From assembly GCA_015680685.1 (NCBI GenBank), contig MNCI01006084.1, positions 532,352 through 580,793 of the forward strand: a stretch of DNA of 48,442 nucleotides, given 5' to 3'. How positions within the stretch are numbered: the first letter of the stretch is position 1; each line of letters opens with the position of its first letter. The DNA comes from Gnetum montanum (taxonomy: Eukaryota > Streptophyta > Gnetopsida > Gnetales > Gnetaceae). Position numbers and translations under genes: made by a program. Below the pieces are notes generated by a model. The model saw nothing but the letters and a program-made list of their open reading frames with translations. It had not been told where the DNA came from and made no database searches. This document shows, piece by piece, positions 21,773-33,059 of the stretch.

Positions 21773-22678
21773 TGATGAGTGGCTAGGTACCCCTACGTCC
21801 AACCATGCGAATCATAGGCGTTCACACGCGACTCAGTCAAATTCCGTAGACTATAAGCACTTTGCATACACCAGATCTTAACTAGTAAAACCTTTTGTTA
21901 GAATGGTCATTATCTTCCCAACCTCACTTGTGATGTTCTGATTGCGATGGTTAAGTGAGATTGAGGCAACTGATTTTTAAGGCTTTTTCACTTTATCTTC
22001 TAGCGTCTAATTCCTGGAATGGAAAGTAAGGAATGAAATATTATGTAATCTATAATTATCCTAATCTATATCTTAACTTTTCCTAGCATAAGTATTCGAT
22101 CCCATCTTCCATGCACATCCTGAGCATCCCCTAACCACTACTGGGCTACTAGATGTTAAGTGTCGCTAGGTTGCCAAGTGTTGGATTTACGTTCAAGATT
22201 GTCGTACTTATGGTTTCTACAAACTATAAAAGAGCAATAGCAATTAAAATAATAACAATGGAAACTTAATGAACTATTAAAGCATAGAAATATTAAACTA
22301 TTAAATGCATTAAATGAGTAAGTCCAATTGTTGCAAGGAATGCTTGAAAAGCTCATCTTTATTGTTGTTCACACCAATGGGCTTAGGTACATCAATGCTC
22401 GAATAAAGAGTTGGACACCTTTTGTACACCTACTACAGGCACTTGGAAAATATTCTAACTCTCATGAAAACAAACTACAAGAGCTTCACTACAACTTCCA
22501 AAAAGGTACCTAAGTGTGGCGGGAGCCCACTTATTTATAGGTTGAAACAGGCCCCGTGTAAACGGGGCCACGTCGGTGCATGGAAGGATGCGTCGATGGG
22601 GCCACATCGACGCTACCACGTATTTGGGATCCTGTATACGCAGCCTAGTCAACACATCAACCATTTAGCACTTCATCA
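21773..22678 (-). repeat. Element B 5' LTR
   Basis: Begins TGATGAGTGGCTAGG and ends CTTCATCA on the plus strand, matching 9372-10278. In element sense the promoter region has GCGTATAC, GTCGATG, ACGTGGCCCCG and then the TATA box (plus TTATTTATA at 22531-22539). Confidence 0.93.
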
Positions 22679-22683
22679 AAAAG
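22679..22683. other. Target-site duplication of element B, right copy (AAAAG)
   Basis: Exact match to 9367-9371. Element A sequence resumes after it. Confidence 0.9.
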
Positions 22684-22843
22684 GAAAACAAAAAATTAGA
22701 TGATCATGATTCCATTACCATCAAGATTACGTGGGACGATAAGCCCAAAGTTAAATCAATAAGAATGGTAAGTGAACCGCCTAGAGTGTATGATCCAAGA
22801 GGTCTAGGGAGCATCTTCTAAACACTCACTCATGAGATCAATC

Positions 22844-22855
22844 ATGGGGGAGATG
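22844..22855 (+). other. Internal purine motif (candidate second polypurine tract)
   Basis: ATGGGGGAGATG. The same motif is at 33023-33034 in C (TCATGGGGGAGATGGCC), in B as CATGGGGAGAC (minus, 15431-15445), and near 44727-44743 (minus, CATGGGAAAGATGGCC). In each it sits at the pol/spacer boundary. Confidence 0.5.
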
Positions 22856-24899
22856 CCTTATCTTGATTCTGGAATTAATAAGTGCCTTTTAATTCTTTTT
22901 AAGGGATCCTTATCATTGGTTGGAGTATTTTCCTATCATGGCCATTGAAGATTTGAAGATGGTAGGGGTTGGTGTCAATTCAAGGAGGTCTTTCATCACC
23001 ACTGATATGAATCCTTTCTATGATTCTTTTGTGAAGTCGCAAATGAGGACATTGAAGAAGAATGGAAAAATCATCAAGGATAAGAGGTTCAACATTTATT
23101 CCTTCCTCATTTATGTTTTCTTTTTACATTCCCTTTTTTCCTAATTTTATTTTTCCTTGCAAAGTGCCTTAATACTTACCATGAAATTGTAGTTCTTTTA
23201 ATGATAAAAATTTTTCTAGCTTTACATTTAGGTATGTTGTTTATTCTCTATTGGATGGGAAGACGTGTAGATCATGATAGGGCTACAAGAGAAGGTGTAC
23301 AGCCTTAGGAATACACTCTGATCAAGATGGAGGAGTGATGCTTATCTTCATATTTCCACTAACATTGAAGGTTTGATTTCTAATATTTTGATATATCTTT
23401 TTACATTCTTTGATATAATTTTTTTCATCCTTTTATACTTTTCACATTCTTTGATATTTTATCATTTTTTATACTTTTCCATTTCTTAAATTTTTTATAT
23501 TCTTTAACATTTTCCAATTCCTTAATGAGTTTTCATTCTTTACATCTTTTTCCAATTCTTACTATCTTCTTCATATTTGATTTTTATAAATTTTGATTAC
23601 TAATAAAACACATTAAGAATAAGGCAAAATGTAGTCCAATAAAGTGAAGATTTCTCTATGTTATCAAGTCATAAAAGAATAATTATTTGAACACTGAGGC
23701 CACACCATCCATTCATCCATTCCATCAATGAGAGGTTCTTACCATGGCTCTAATGATATCCTTTTAATCATACAACTAAGAATAAACTTGTGATCATTAT
23801 GCTTGGATTGAAAAGTGAAGAACCACGTGGGAATGTAAAGGATGTGACATTAAGGGGATTTGTGGATTCTCTTGGATTGCTACTATGAGTTCTATCATGT
23901 AGTTTAAGTTTTATTATATCCTTGTAGATCTAATGAAAATGCGAGTACGAGTAAAATAAGTGCTGCCTTACCATGTCACTGGAAAGACATGTTACCCATG
24001 CCTGAAGGTAGTCCTCTAATAAGTTTGACACAAGCAATAAATAAAAACTTGTGCATAGAATAAATTTTTGGGGGTTTCACTAGAAAGACATATTACCCGT
24101 GCCTAAAGGTAGCTAGCTTCTTAGAAATTATAAAAAAATGTGCCATGAATAAACTCCTTCCTTGGACAATATGCCAAGTGATAATACTCCTAGCAATAAT
24201 GGTGGTCTTACAATTGTAATTCTAAGAGATGAGACAATGTGATGTCACTGAAATGTGGTCTAGACTTGGTTTGAATCTTGGACAAAAAGGCTAATCATTA
24301 CTTTAATCACAAATAAAATACAAGAATTCATTATGCCTATGGTAAGACACATTACATCCCAATTTTTGTAATCCTTTCTAAATCCATTTCATCTCACTAT
24401 GTGAATAATCATAACTTGTGGTTTTGGGTGACATAGAGTCATTTTCCTAATTTGGTAGTACTAACATGTGTGTTTTGCTTAATATGTATGTGTTACATTC
24501 AACTCCTTAAGTGCCTAAGGACACTTTTAGGCATGGTTATATAAGGGCATTAAAGGCTGGAGCCTACTTTGGGGAGGACCCACTTGTATAACTGTTGTAT
24601 CTTATACTTGTCCAATAATTCCACATCATCTTGAACCTTCCAAGACCAAAAAATGGTAATCAAAACTTCACTTTGTCTCACATAACATTTTCTATACAAA
24701 AGAATTCATTACCCATCTCATTCGTCTCATCAACAATTTACATACTTCCATAACTTGAAATTCCTTCTTTATACATTTTCTATGCCAAAATTTTACTAAA
24801 TATGCATCATTCATAGTCCAAGACCCTTTGAACACATTTTATACCTTTCAAACATTCCCAAGAACTCATTTTTATTAATCAAAAATCATGAGAAAATTG

Positions 24900-25010
24900 A
24901 AAAATTTTCATCTAATATTTGGCATTTGATATCAGGGCCCCTCTGATATTGAATCCCTATTATTAGATATTCGATATTAGGTCCACAAAAACTATATATA
25001 TCATGGGGCA
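24900..25010 (+). promoter_or_regulatory. Candidate internal promoter upstream of element A ORF3
   Basis: Contains TTGATATCAGGG, CTGATATTGAATC, TTAGATATTCGATATTAGG and then a TATA stretch, ACTATATATATCATGGGG (24988-25005). GATATC/GATATT words upstream of a TATA box are also the layout of U3 in the LTRs of this element. It lies about 535 bases before the ORF3 start. Function is inferred. Confidence 0.4.
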
Positions 25011-25489
25011 CTTAGCAAAATTTTCATTTTTCCATTATGCATCTAAGAGAGTTTTTGTAATTTTTATTCTTAAGTTAGGTGCTCTGACCTTCTAGCTTCC
25101 CCAAGACATATCTGGCATATTATCACTCTAATTTTCATGATTTTTGAATCCATTTGATCCTAGAGTGCTCATCGTAGTCATGGGAGGTGCTAGCAAGGAA
25201 GATCTTAGCTAATTTTTTAGAATTTCCCAATGCCCAAAGGGTATTTTAAGGGTAGGACTGAAGGAAAAAAATTGAAAATTCATAATAAAGATCAAGCTAG
25301 AAATACTTAAATAATTCCCTTAATGAGCCATGCTAACCATTATGACCCATACACAAGAACAAAATGGACAATTATAAAGGCTTAATGGGGTTTTATTTTT
25401 ACAAGTTTTCTAACTCTGCAATCATAATGAGCTAAGAATTGATCTAATTAAGGATATGAGAAAGGGAAAAGGCTATCTAAATCAAAGTA

Positions 25490-25524
25490 AACATTCTAAT
25501 AATTCTCAAATCCTTAATGATTGT
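25490..25524 (+). promoter_or_regulatory. Candidate 3' splice site abutting the ORF3 start (element A)
   Basis: CTAATAATTCTCAAATCC then AATGATTGTAG leads straight into ATAGCTCCAAAGAGAGG, where ATA stands for the start ATG. CTAAT lies about 31 bases before the end of the AG. The arrangement parallels B and D. Confidence 0.4.
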
Positions 25525-28276
25525 AGATAGCTCCAAAGAGAGGACCAATCAGAGGACCCTTATAGCCTGCAAATAAAAGACCAAGAGGTCAAGGTAGAGG
25601 CTAAATAGAAGAACAAGACCTAGAACATGCAGAGCAAGAAGCCTAATCCTTTAGCATTCATTAGGAAACTCTTGCTACTGAATAGTTAGCTTGCGAAGAG
25701 GTAGAGGAACCACAAGTACAAGAACAACACCTCACATTGCCACCAAATTTCTTTCAAGCTATCTAAGAAAAGTTAATTCAAACCATAGTAATTGTGGAAA
25801 TGAACTTTGTCCCATTCATAGAATTTGTTTTGAAAGTGGTAAGGACACAACTCCAAGCGTCACCACTATGGCCCACATTTTCAAATAGCATCAAATGGTA
25901 TCTAGTCTTTGGCATAATAAAGAAGAAGGCACTACAGTCAACATCGAAGGAGTCTCTGTTTCATACTTAGTCAAGGTGATAGATGAAGCTCCAAACATAC
26001 CTAATGAAGAAGAAAAAGTAGCACATCTATCCATCACATTAGATGTCAAAACTAGAAAATTGTGATTGAAATGGGCATATGGAAAAGAAGAAAATGGATA
26101 TAGTGAGTTTAGAAAAGGGATACAATGAGCCAACTCTAGAGGAAAGAATTTATTTCAAAATTGGCACATATCACTTCTTCCCAACAAAAGGATTAAATAG
26201 ATTATCCACCTATGCAGCCAAAGGAAGTATAATTTTGATGAAAAAATGTGATGCAAACCTTGCACAACTCTATTTCATAGAGATCCAGAGTTGGTTTGAA
26301 GAAAAGAAGCTAGGGAAGCCAACACTTCCATTCTCTTGCCTTATCAAGAAGCTATGTAAACATGCTGGAATCTTGAGGTACATCAATGACATTCCCAAGA
26401 AGGCCCAACATGCCTTTTATGAATTGCTCAAGCTAGCACCACCTAGGAAAGACTAGGGCAAGGAACAAACCGATTCTGGAGAAACCATACAAACTACCAA
26501 ACAACAACAGCAAGTGGGATCTAGTGGCTAGCAGTAAGAGCAACAGCAAGCTCCACCGCTGCCACAGGATTATAGACCATCCATAAGTCATTTGAAATAG
26601 ATTGCAAAGATCATTAGTTGGGGAACACATGATGAGGCAAACCTCTACAAAGTAATTGATATTGCCATATAGATAATAGTTTTCATAAATCTTGTAAGTG
26701 GAAAAATATCATTACAATTAGAAGAAAAGCCCTAATGATTACAATAGATCTCTAGGAACACTGCATCATTCCAAGTGGTGCTAGAAACTAGAGAAGGAGC
26801 AATAGTTATGGTAATGCAGCACCAATATGTAGCGAGAGCTATAGAAGTAATCACAAATCACAATAAAGAATCCTTTAATGTACATGTTATATCACTAATA
26901 GATTTAACTAGAGCTAAAGATGCTCAAATGCTAGGTAAAACCTCAATGACTCCTACGAATCATGAAGATGTGCTATATCAACTATTGTAGACTAGGCAAG
27001 TAATGATAACTCTTTTTGACATTCCAGGTGATGTCACTATAGTACAGTTTGAACTTATTACAACTAGGATAAGTTGATCATGGTAGAGACTAGGGTAGAG
27101 CATACAAAGAATGAAATCCTTAGATTACAAAAATAGCTCATAGCCCAAAGAGCATAATGCAAAGATCCCACTTAATTCATTACACCTAATCAACTAGAGT
27201 AATTCAAAACATAATAGATGAACTGCTTCATTGAGCAGAACAAGTAGATGAAGAATGAGAAGGAGAAAGCATTGTGAAATGCCTCAATAGTTGAAGCCCA
27301 AATGTATGCACATGCTAAGGCACTCATCCTAGCACAAGAAAAGAATAAGCAAGTCATTGCAAATAATATGCAGTTGATCACTGTGGAGAAATAGAAGAAC
27401 ATCCTAGAGGAAAGTATCCACCAGTTAAGAGAAAAATTGGTGAGGGTCAACCATAACATGAGCCATCTTGCATGAGAAAACAAAACCGTCTCAATGAAGG
27501 AGGTACATGCTATCCTCTAGAAATTAGCCATTAAAAAAAGCACATGGTAGAATGAGGTAAAGAAAGATGAAATGGTTAAGGAACACTTCCATCACTAGGT
27601 GGGGATGTATAAGTAGATCAATGAAAAGGAGATCTAGATGGTGAAGGCCAAAATTAATTCCATATCAACATAGAGTCCAAACTAGCAACCCATCTTGGAT
27701 AGTTACACCCATGTCCATCAAGCAAAAGTTAAGAATAAAGACTTGCAAATAGAGGACCTGAAAGAGTACATGGGATTAGCTACCCTTCATTATGCTAACT
27801 TGGCCATGTTAATAGTAGGTAGGCCTAGGAATGAACAACAATAACAAGTGGCAACCACGTACACATTGTACAAGAAGGAGTTTGCAAATTGCAAAGGTGC
27901 CTTACAAAAACCTCAGGTGGCAAACCCCAAGTTAGAAGCAATAAAGGCTAGCTACCAAGGATAGAAAGACATTGCAGTGAACTTAGCCCAAAGATTGTTT
28001 GATTATCATGAGTTACAAGCTAAGGCCAAGGCATTCAAGGAAGAGAGAAGGCATTTGGTGGCATGGTACATCAAAGCCAATTAGATGTTTCCATAGTTGC
28101 CATGTCCGTAAGATGTACCAACTCTATTACACATTGCACAATAAGCATGGATGGTGCATGACCCTAGAACAGAGGAAAAGAAACTTCAGGCATTGCTACA
28201 TCGATACAAATTTCAAAAGCCTCATGAGAAGGAAAAGTAACCAATGGAGGAACCACCACCACTAGGCACTACATAA
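25525..28276 (+). pseudogene. Element A ORF3 (about 917 codons, broken)
   Basis: Starts (M)APKRGPIRGPL with the ATG now ATA; KRPRGQGRG and DLEHAEQEA parallel the element B N-terminus. Block one has MNFVPFIEFVLK and SPLWP (25803-25880). Block two is the best frame (26079-26456): LEERIYFKIGTYHF, SCLIKKLCKHAGILRYIND. A Q/P-rich linker is followed by about 1.5 kb of E/K/Q-rich, coiled-coil-like sequence full of TAG stops. The C-terminus reads LPCPQDVP-like, AWMVHDPR and PPPLGTT before the stop at 28274-28276. It shares domain order with B over the whole length. Element A retains it while lacking pol. Confidence 0.72.
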
Positions 28277-28476
28277 GCTACATCGTGCTCCATCCAGTTT
28301 TTGTTTATTTTGTTTCAAAATTGTTATGTCATGTCTTGTATTAATTTTTATTAAACACCACTATGACATTCAAGAGTCATGTATATAATTAATCAATCAT
28401 GTAAATATACTTTCCAATTTTGTAAGGAATTCTATCCTCATTTTTGTTTTAACTCAAGGATGAGTTTTCAATCAGT

Positions 28477-28486
28477 TGTGGGGCAA
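28477..28486 (+). other. Element A polypurine tract
   Basis: TGTGGGGCAA directly precedes the 3' LTR start TGATAAG. Confidence 0.6.
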
Positions 28487-28666
28487 TGATAAGATGAATT
28501 TTTATTAGTTGTGATATCAAGTATCTAATATCAGAGTTGTGATATCGTGTATCCAATATTGAAGCATAAACTATGACATTGGATATTTGATATCATGGAA
28601 CACATGCCTACCTATAAATATGACACTTAGGTGCATGGTCATTTACATAATTTCATCCACCCTTAC
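28487..28666 (+). repeat. Element A 3' LTR, part 1
   Basis: First 180 bases of the 3' LTR, matching 5043-5220. Carries GATATC/AATATC words and the TATA box TATAAATATGACAC. Element C is inserted at its end, and the LTR resumes at 35334. Confidence 0.88.
28662..28666. other. Target-site duplication of element C, left copy (CTTAC)
   Basis: CTTAC before element C is repeated at 35329-35333. Removing C and one copy restores the element A LTR sequence as in the 5' copy. Confidence 0.9.
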
Positions 28667-29538
28667 TAATGGGATGCGATATCACATGGGCTATGATATC
28701 GCATATGCGATATCGTGTCCACTGCAATATTGCATCCCCCGTGATATCGTGTACACGATATCGCGTCTTCCCCTACGATATCATGTACGCGATATCGTAG
28801 TGCACCGCCAAATCTATAAATAAGAGGCGGCTCTCCCTTGTTTCAAATTCTAGGCCTAAACCATAGTGAAAATCTAGCAGTTTTACCTCTCCAGAGGTAG
28901 AATAATTTCCATGTGCTCGTAGTAGGAGCTCTAAAGTGAACGGATCTTTTTTCGAGCAAATATTGTAAATAAACACAAGTTTGTGTACGGAAATAAAGAC
29001 GAACTTCTTGGATAAACCTTGCAGTGCATGGAATAGGCTAAATAGGATTTTACTTATTTTTATTTACTATTAATTATTTATATGCTTTATTTGTCATTAA
29101 ATCTTTCTCAACCCTTCTCTCATAGTTAAGTGCACTCAGTACGACTGCTTCGAGCACGTGCGTTTCGCTTGGTAATCCCAGTAACAAATAGCGTTTGGTA
29201 ACCAAGGTTGCATTGGTTCAGGGTGTGAACAATAAGTGGGAACAGATACTAATGCTAGGTTAATTAAGATTTAGTTAGTTAAAATTAGTTACTTAGCCTC
29301 TTCACCCTTCACCTTATCAGCATAGGAGATAAAATAGAAAAGATATAAAAATCGCATACCTCAGACTTACTTAACCATACAACTGTGACAAATATAAGTA
29401 AGTCTAGGAAGACAACAAATGATCAACCTTAAGTGTTCCATAAGGTGTGTAGGCACTTAGTCTGTGGAATTCGACCAGATCGCACGTGTAACACTCGTAT
29501 TTGTATGGTTGAGTGTAGGGGTACCTCACCACTCATCA
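28667..29538 (+). repeat. Element C 5' LTR
   Basis: Carries seven GATATC palindromes (28680-28800) upstream of the TATA box TATAAATAAG (28815-28824). Ends CACTCATCA. It is 82 bases longer than the 3' LTR, the difference lying in the palindrome array. Confidence 0.93.
28675..28800 (+). promoter_or_regulatory. GATATC palindrome array in U3 of element C
   Basis: Seven GATATC words, often as CGATATCG, with extended palindromes such as CGATATCGCG and GATATCGTGTACACGATATC, spaced 13-40 bases apart and ending just before the TATA box. The 3' LTR has three. The position is typical for transcription-factor sites in an LTR enhancer, but no factor is identified. Confidence 0.6.
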
Positions 29539-29558
29539 TTGGCGCCATTGCCAAGGAC
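29539..29558 (+). other. Element C primer-binding site (tRNA-Asp type)
   Basis: TTGGCGCCATTGCCAAGGAC directly after the 5' LTR. It is close to the TGGCGCCGTTGCCGGGG-type PBS known for Athila/Tat elements and is the best preserved PBS in the window. Confidence 0.88.
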
Positions 29559-29755
29559 TAAGTTGTTTGTGCGCTAAGTAGAACATAGGAAATTATCCAC
29601 ATCTTTAGGAGCCTAAACGAACCCTTAGGGTTAATTAAACAAAAAATTATATAATACTTAATCAGCACACCGAATAAGACACACTGTCTTCTTCTTCTTC
29701 TCATAAGAGCACTTCACCACCTAGGGATCATACAAGAAACAGTCGGTAGTCTAAC

Positions 29756-31773
29756 ATGAATAACCGAAATCCGCCAGTTCCTCAACAATATAGGATGGTA
29801 TATACTCATCATAATGAGTATATACCTAATTTTACTTTTATCCTCCATCAGGATGAACAACTGTGCTGGAGAGACTTGCAAGGTAACATAGTATTACCTC
29901 CAGATCAGGCAGTCCCTAACATGCTTCTCCGTGCTCCGGCACAGATAGGCATGAAGGAATTATACGCTGAATACGTTGTAGAAGATTAAGACATAAGGGA
30001 TTACCATCCCACAATAGCGCAACATCTAAGGGACTCGAGGTAGGAGAGCCACCATACATTGTTGAAGGGCAAAGGGGTCCTGCATGTCCTAAGAGAAATT
30101 GGAGATGGTGAACCCCTTATAATAGGTTCTCTATCGAAATATGTTCCTCCTCCTAATAATAGTGAGGAGGTGGGGTATCAGAACCTATGCTCCATGATAC
30201 ACAACCCTGGTTCTGATCCCCATGAACACCAACTGTTCACCAAGGGAACAAAAACACATGACAAGGATGGGCACTTGGATCGTCATCACGATCAGGGCCA
30301 TAGCCATTGAAGAGAAGCTAAGAAACATCTTCATGGTGATGGTTCTCCTTCTTCTTCCCCTTCATCACACCATTCACCCTCTCCTTCCACATCAAGGCGT
30401 AGTCATAAAGAGCATAACAATGAGGATAAGGGTAAGCGAAATGAGAGACCTCGACAAGAGAGTCGAGAGAGAGGACGAGGGCAGTCTAGAGGGTCTAGGC
30501 ATGGTAGAAGGAAAACTAGGGAACCACATAAGCATCATAGACGTCATGAGAGAGATGATCATGATGAACCCCTACTTGCCACCCAGAGTATGTTAGATAT
30601 TACGGAGGTAGTGAGAATACCTACAAGGCATCAAAAGGACAGTTGGATCAAGAGACTAAATATGAACAATATCCCACGCTTTGAAGGGGGATACAACGCT
30701 AATCTGTAAAATCATTTACAGGCATTCCACGATGCCTGCACCTTGCAAAATATTGAAAACGAGTGGCAGAAATTAAAGTTTTTTTCTAGGACACTCGTAA
30801 AGGAATCAGAAAGCTGGTACCAGTCTTTAGAGCTGGAAACCATTAGGAGGTGGAGTACGATGTTAGAATTGTTCAACAATAAATACCAAATGTACTCTAG
30901 AGTGTCTAACTTGCGTAAGCAGATCCAAGGATGGAAGCAGGGTAATCACGTACCCTTGGATGCTACCATGGGCCGATATTATGCATTACTACATCGTTGC
31001 CCGGGCCATGGTTACGCATAATGGGATCAACTCTGCCACCTCGTAAATCGGCTAAGACATGAATCTAGGAGAACCCTTGGGACTTATGCCCAAGGGAGAC
31101 TATCTGAACTTAGATCCCATGAAGTTCATCAATTGTTGGAGTAAGTAGCTAAAGAAGAAGGGGAGCTATGGAAAAGAGAAAGCGCAAAAGAGTACAACCG
31201 CGATCCTTCCCTCCAAAAGAAGGGAGTGAGATTCTACGATGAAGAGGATGAGTCACAACTCAAAGAGTTGGTGAATAGAAAAACCTTGCCGCTTTAAAAG
31301 CTAACAACGGAAGTGTCAGCTAAGGTAGATCAAATGTGGGACTCCATAGACAATAGGTTTGAAACTATTTTAAAATTCGTAGAGGAGTCTAAGGAACGAA
31401 GTAGGACCACAATAAGAAAAAGTGGAGAGATTCAGATCATGCATGTGACAAGGGTAAGGGGAAAATAACTATTGCCAATGAGGTTGTGGATTTGGACATA
31501 GACAATGACGGTGGATGTGAAATCTTCCAATATGACCAGCCTAAGGGATGTTGCACAATAATCTCACATCTACAAGAGTCTGGGGTGTATGCACTCAACC
31601 CAAGACTTAACAAATGGCAGGCACCCTATAGGTTACCTTATTCCCAAGGTAACCCGAGGAAGTTCCACCAACCATTAACATATTATCCAAGTGGAACTCT
31701 GCCACAACCTATCAGGAAACACCAGCAGTGGCAACACCCACAGTCATGGGGGATGCCACCGCCTAGACAATAA
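29756..31773 (+). pseudogene. Element C gag (broken)
   Basis: Starts MNNRNPPVPQQYRMVYTH, with IPNFTFILHQDEQLCWRDLQ. An H/R/K/S-rich stretch follows (30220-30580). The core is IPRFEGGYNANL, a stop, then NHLQAFHDACTLQNIE, WYQSLELETIRRWSTML and LRKQIQGWKQG (30680-31020), then KVDQMWDSIDNRF. The nucleic-acid-binding remnant is CEIFQYDQPKGCC (31518-31556). At least seven in-frame stops are present, several at positions where A or B have Q (CAA/CAG to TAA/TAG), and one shift near 31430. Confidence 0.82.
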
Positions 31774-32145
31774 TACCCTTACCAGCAACCAAACCCATAT
31801 GGCTACTATGTGCAACAACAGGTTTCTCTAAGTGACTCTATGGGTCACATAACCCCACAACATCACTACCAAGTTCAAGAGTATTTTAGAAGGACTCCTT
31901 CTCCTCTGGGAGACACACCACAGATATACCATCCTCCGAATCCATCCACCGCTCTTCCACCAGTAGTTCCCATACCACCCGCTCCAACAATGCAAGGGGA
32001 ACTCCCCACTCAACCACAGCAATGTAATGCTATGAGAGCTGTAAACCTTCAACCCACTACTGGTTCTGATAACCACAAGAAGAGAAGACCTTTCTTTAGA
32101 ACCAAAAGCCCAAACAAGCTCTCACAACCATAAGCAGTTGAGTCT

Positions 32146-33048
32146 ATGTACGCTCCTCCAACACATAAGGCTTCAAAGCTCCCTTCAAACCAACAACAAA
32201 GCTCAATGCATACAGTTATGTTAATACATACTGTTACTGACTGGATCAAGGTAGGTCACCTTCCCAGGAAACTATTCGACCCTGGAAGTCCCTTAATATA
32301 CCTCCAAGTCACTGGGAATGAACCTCATAAGGCTCTTCTTGACTCAGGTTCTGGAGTCAACTTAATATCACGAGAAATGTATAAAGCCTCGAACCTGCCT
32401 CCACTAAATAAGGGCAATATTCAACTAGAGCTCGCTGACCAGTCCATCACCATTCCTTTGGGATTGGTGGAGGACATCATTACCACTGTGTGTGGTTGGT
32501 CATACCTAGCCAATTTCCTGGTGATAGAAGTCAACAGCAACAAAGGGGACTTCTGAATTATAATGGGAAGGGCATGGCTAAGTACAATAGACGCATGCCT
32601 AGGAATTCGTGATCTTTCCTTGGAAATATCTAAGGTAAACATTTATGGAAAGATCAAGAAGAAGAAATTTCCATGCATCACATACAGTGACTCATCGAGT
32701 GATGACATGGAGGAATGTTCAACATCTCCTACATGCAACCGATATGCCCTAGAAACTCTGATACAAATGTTCCTGTATGTAGCAACCACACAACAAGTGG
32801 ACACCCTATGGTTGACTGCTAATCGAAAGAGCAACCAACCAACATGCATGGAACAAACTAGGGGAACAACTCATGCCCATAACGAAAGCATAGATACATT
32901 GGAATATGAGCGTCGCCAACTTTCACCCCTTAACCTGAAAACATCAATCGGGAGAAGTTGGATGCTTCTGAGAAATTCAAATAGGCATTCATTATTTTGG
33001 ATCTCTCCCTTTCTATTTAGTCATGGGGGAGATGGCCACCTATGCTGA
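32146..33048 (+). pseudogene. Element C aspartic protease with intact DSG, one stop
   Basis: One frame runs 32146-33048 with a single stop at 32554-32556, where B has a Pro codon. The active-site motif ALLDSGSGVNLIS (about 32332-32370) is complete. LELADQSITIPLGLVEDI, GWSYLANFLVIEV and IIMGRAWLSTIDACLG follow. The first part (PPTHKASKLPSNQQQ) links to gag. The extra C-terminal ~110 codons are not recognised and end near the purine motif at 33023-33034. This is the best preserved retroelement domain in the window. Confidence 0.83.
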
Positions 33049-33059
33049 TCATTCGGAGC

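Larger units (their letters stand above)
9372..22678 (-). mobile_element. Element B: full-structure Athila-like LTR retrotransposon, nested in A
   Basis: 13,307 bp with two LTRs (907 and 906 bp), TG..CA ends and an AAAAG duplication on both sides. On the minus strand the order is 5' LTR (21773-22678), PBS, gag, protease, RT, RNase H, integrase, spacer, ORF3, PPT, 3' LTR (9372-10278). RT and integrase read closest to the Athila lineage (LDGYSGYNQI, MPFGLCNAPATFQR, FMDDFS). The LTRs differ at roughly one base in ten over the first ~235 aligned bases, by eye. Every ORF has stops or shifts, so it is now inactive. Confidence 0.93.
22684..25524 (+). other. Element A noncoding spacer between gag-protease and ORF3
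   Basis: The first ~140 bases continue the gag-pro tail (WDDKPKVKSI). Then ATGGGGGAGATG (22844-22855) marks the point where pol would have been. T-rich repeats follow (23390-23580, TTTTTACATTCTTTGATA-like). Spacer blocks shared with B and D are GATGTGACATTAAGGGGA (about 23843-23862) and GGGGAGGACCCACTTGTATA (24572-24591). RT, RNase H and integrase are absent. The small frame at 22920-23144 is not recognised. Confidence 0.65.

Noticed and set aside
24900-25010. A solo LTR inside the spacer of element A, because of its GATATC words and TATA box
   Set aside because: No TG..CA ends, no R/U5 similarity to any LTR here and no target duplication. Kept only as a promoter-like region.
28675-28800. 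GATATC array as a CRISPR or centromere-type array
   Set aside because: Short palindromes at irregular spacing in the promoter part of an LTR of a plant element. There are no regular spacers and no long monomers.
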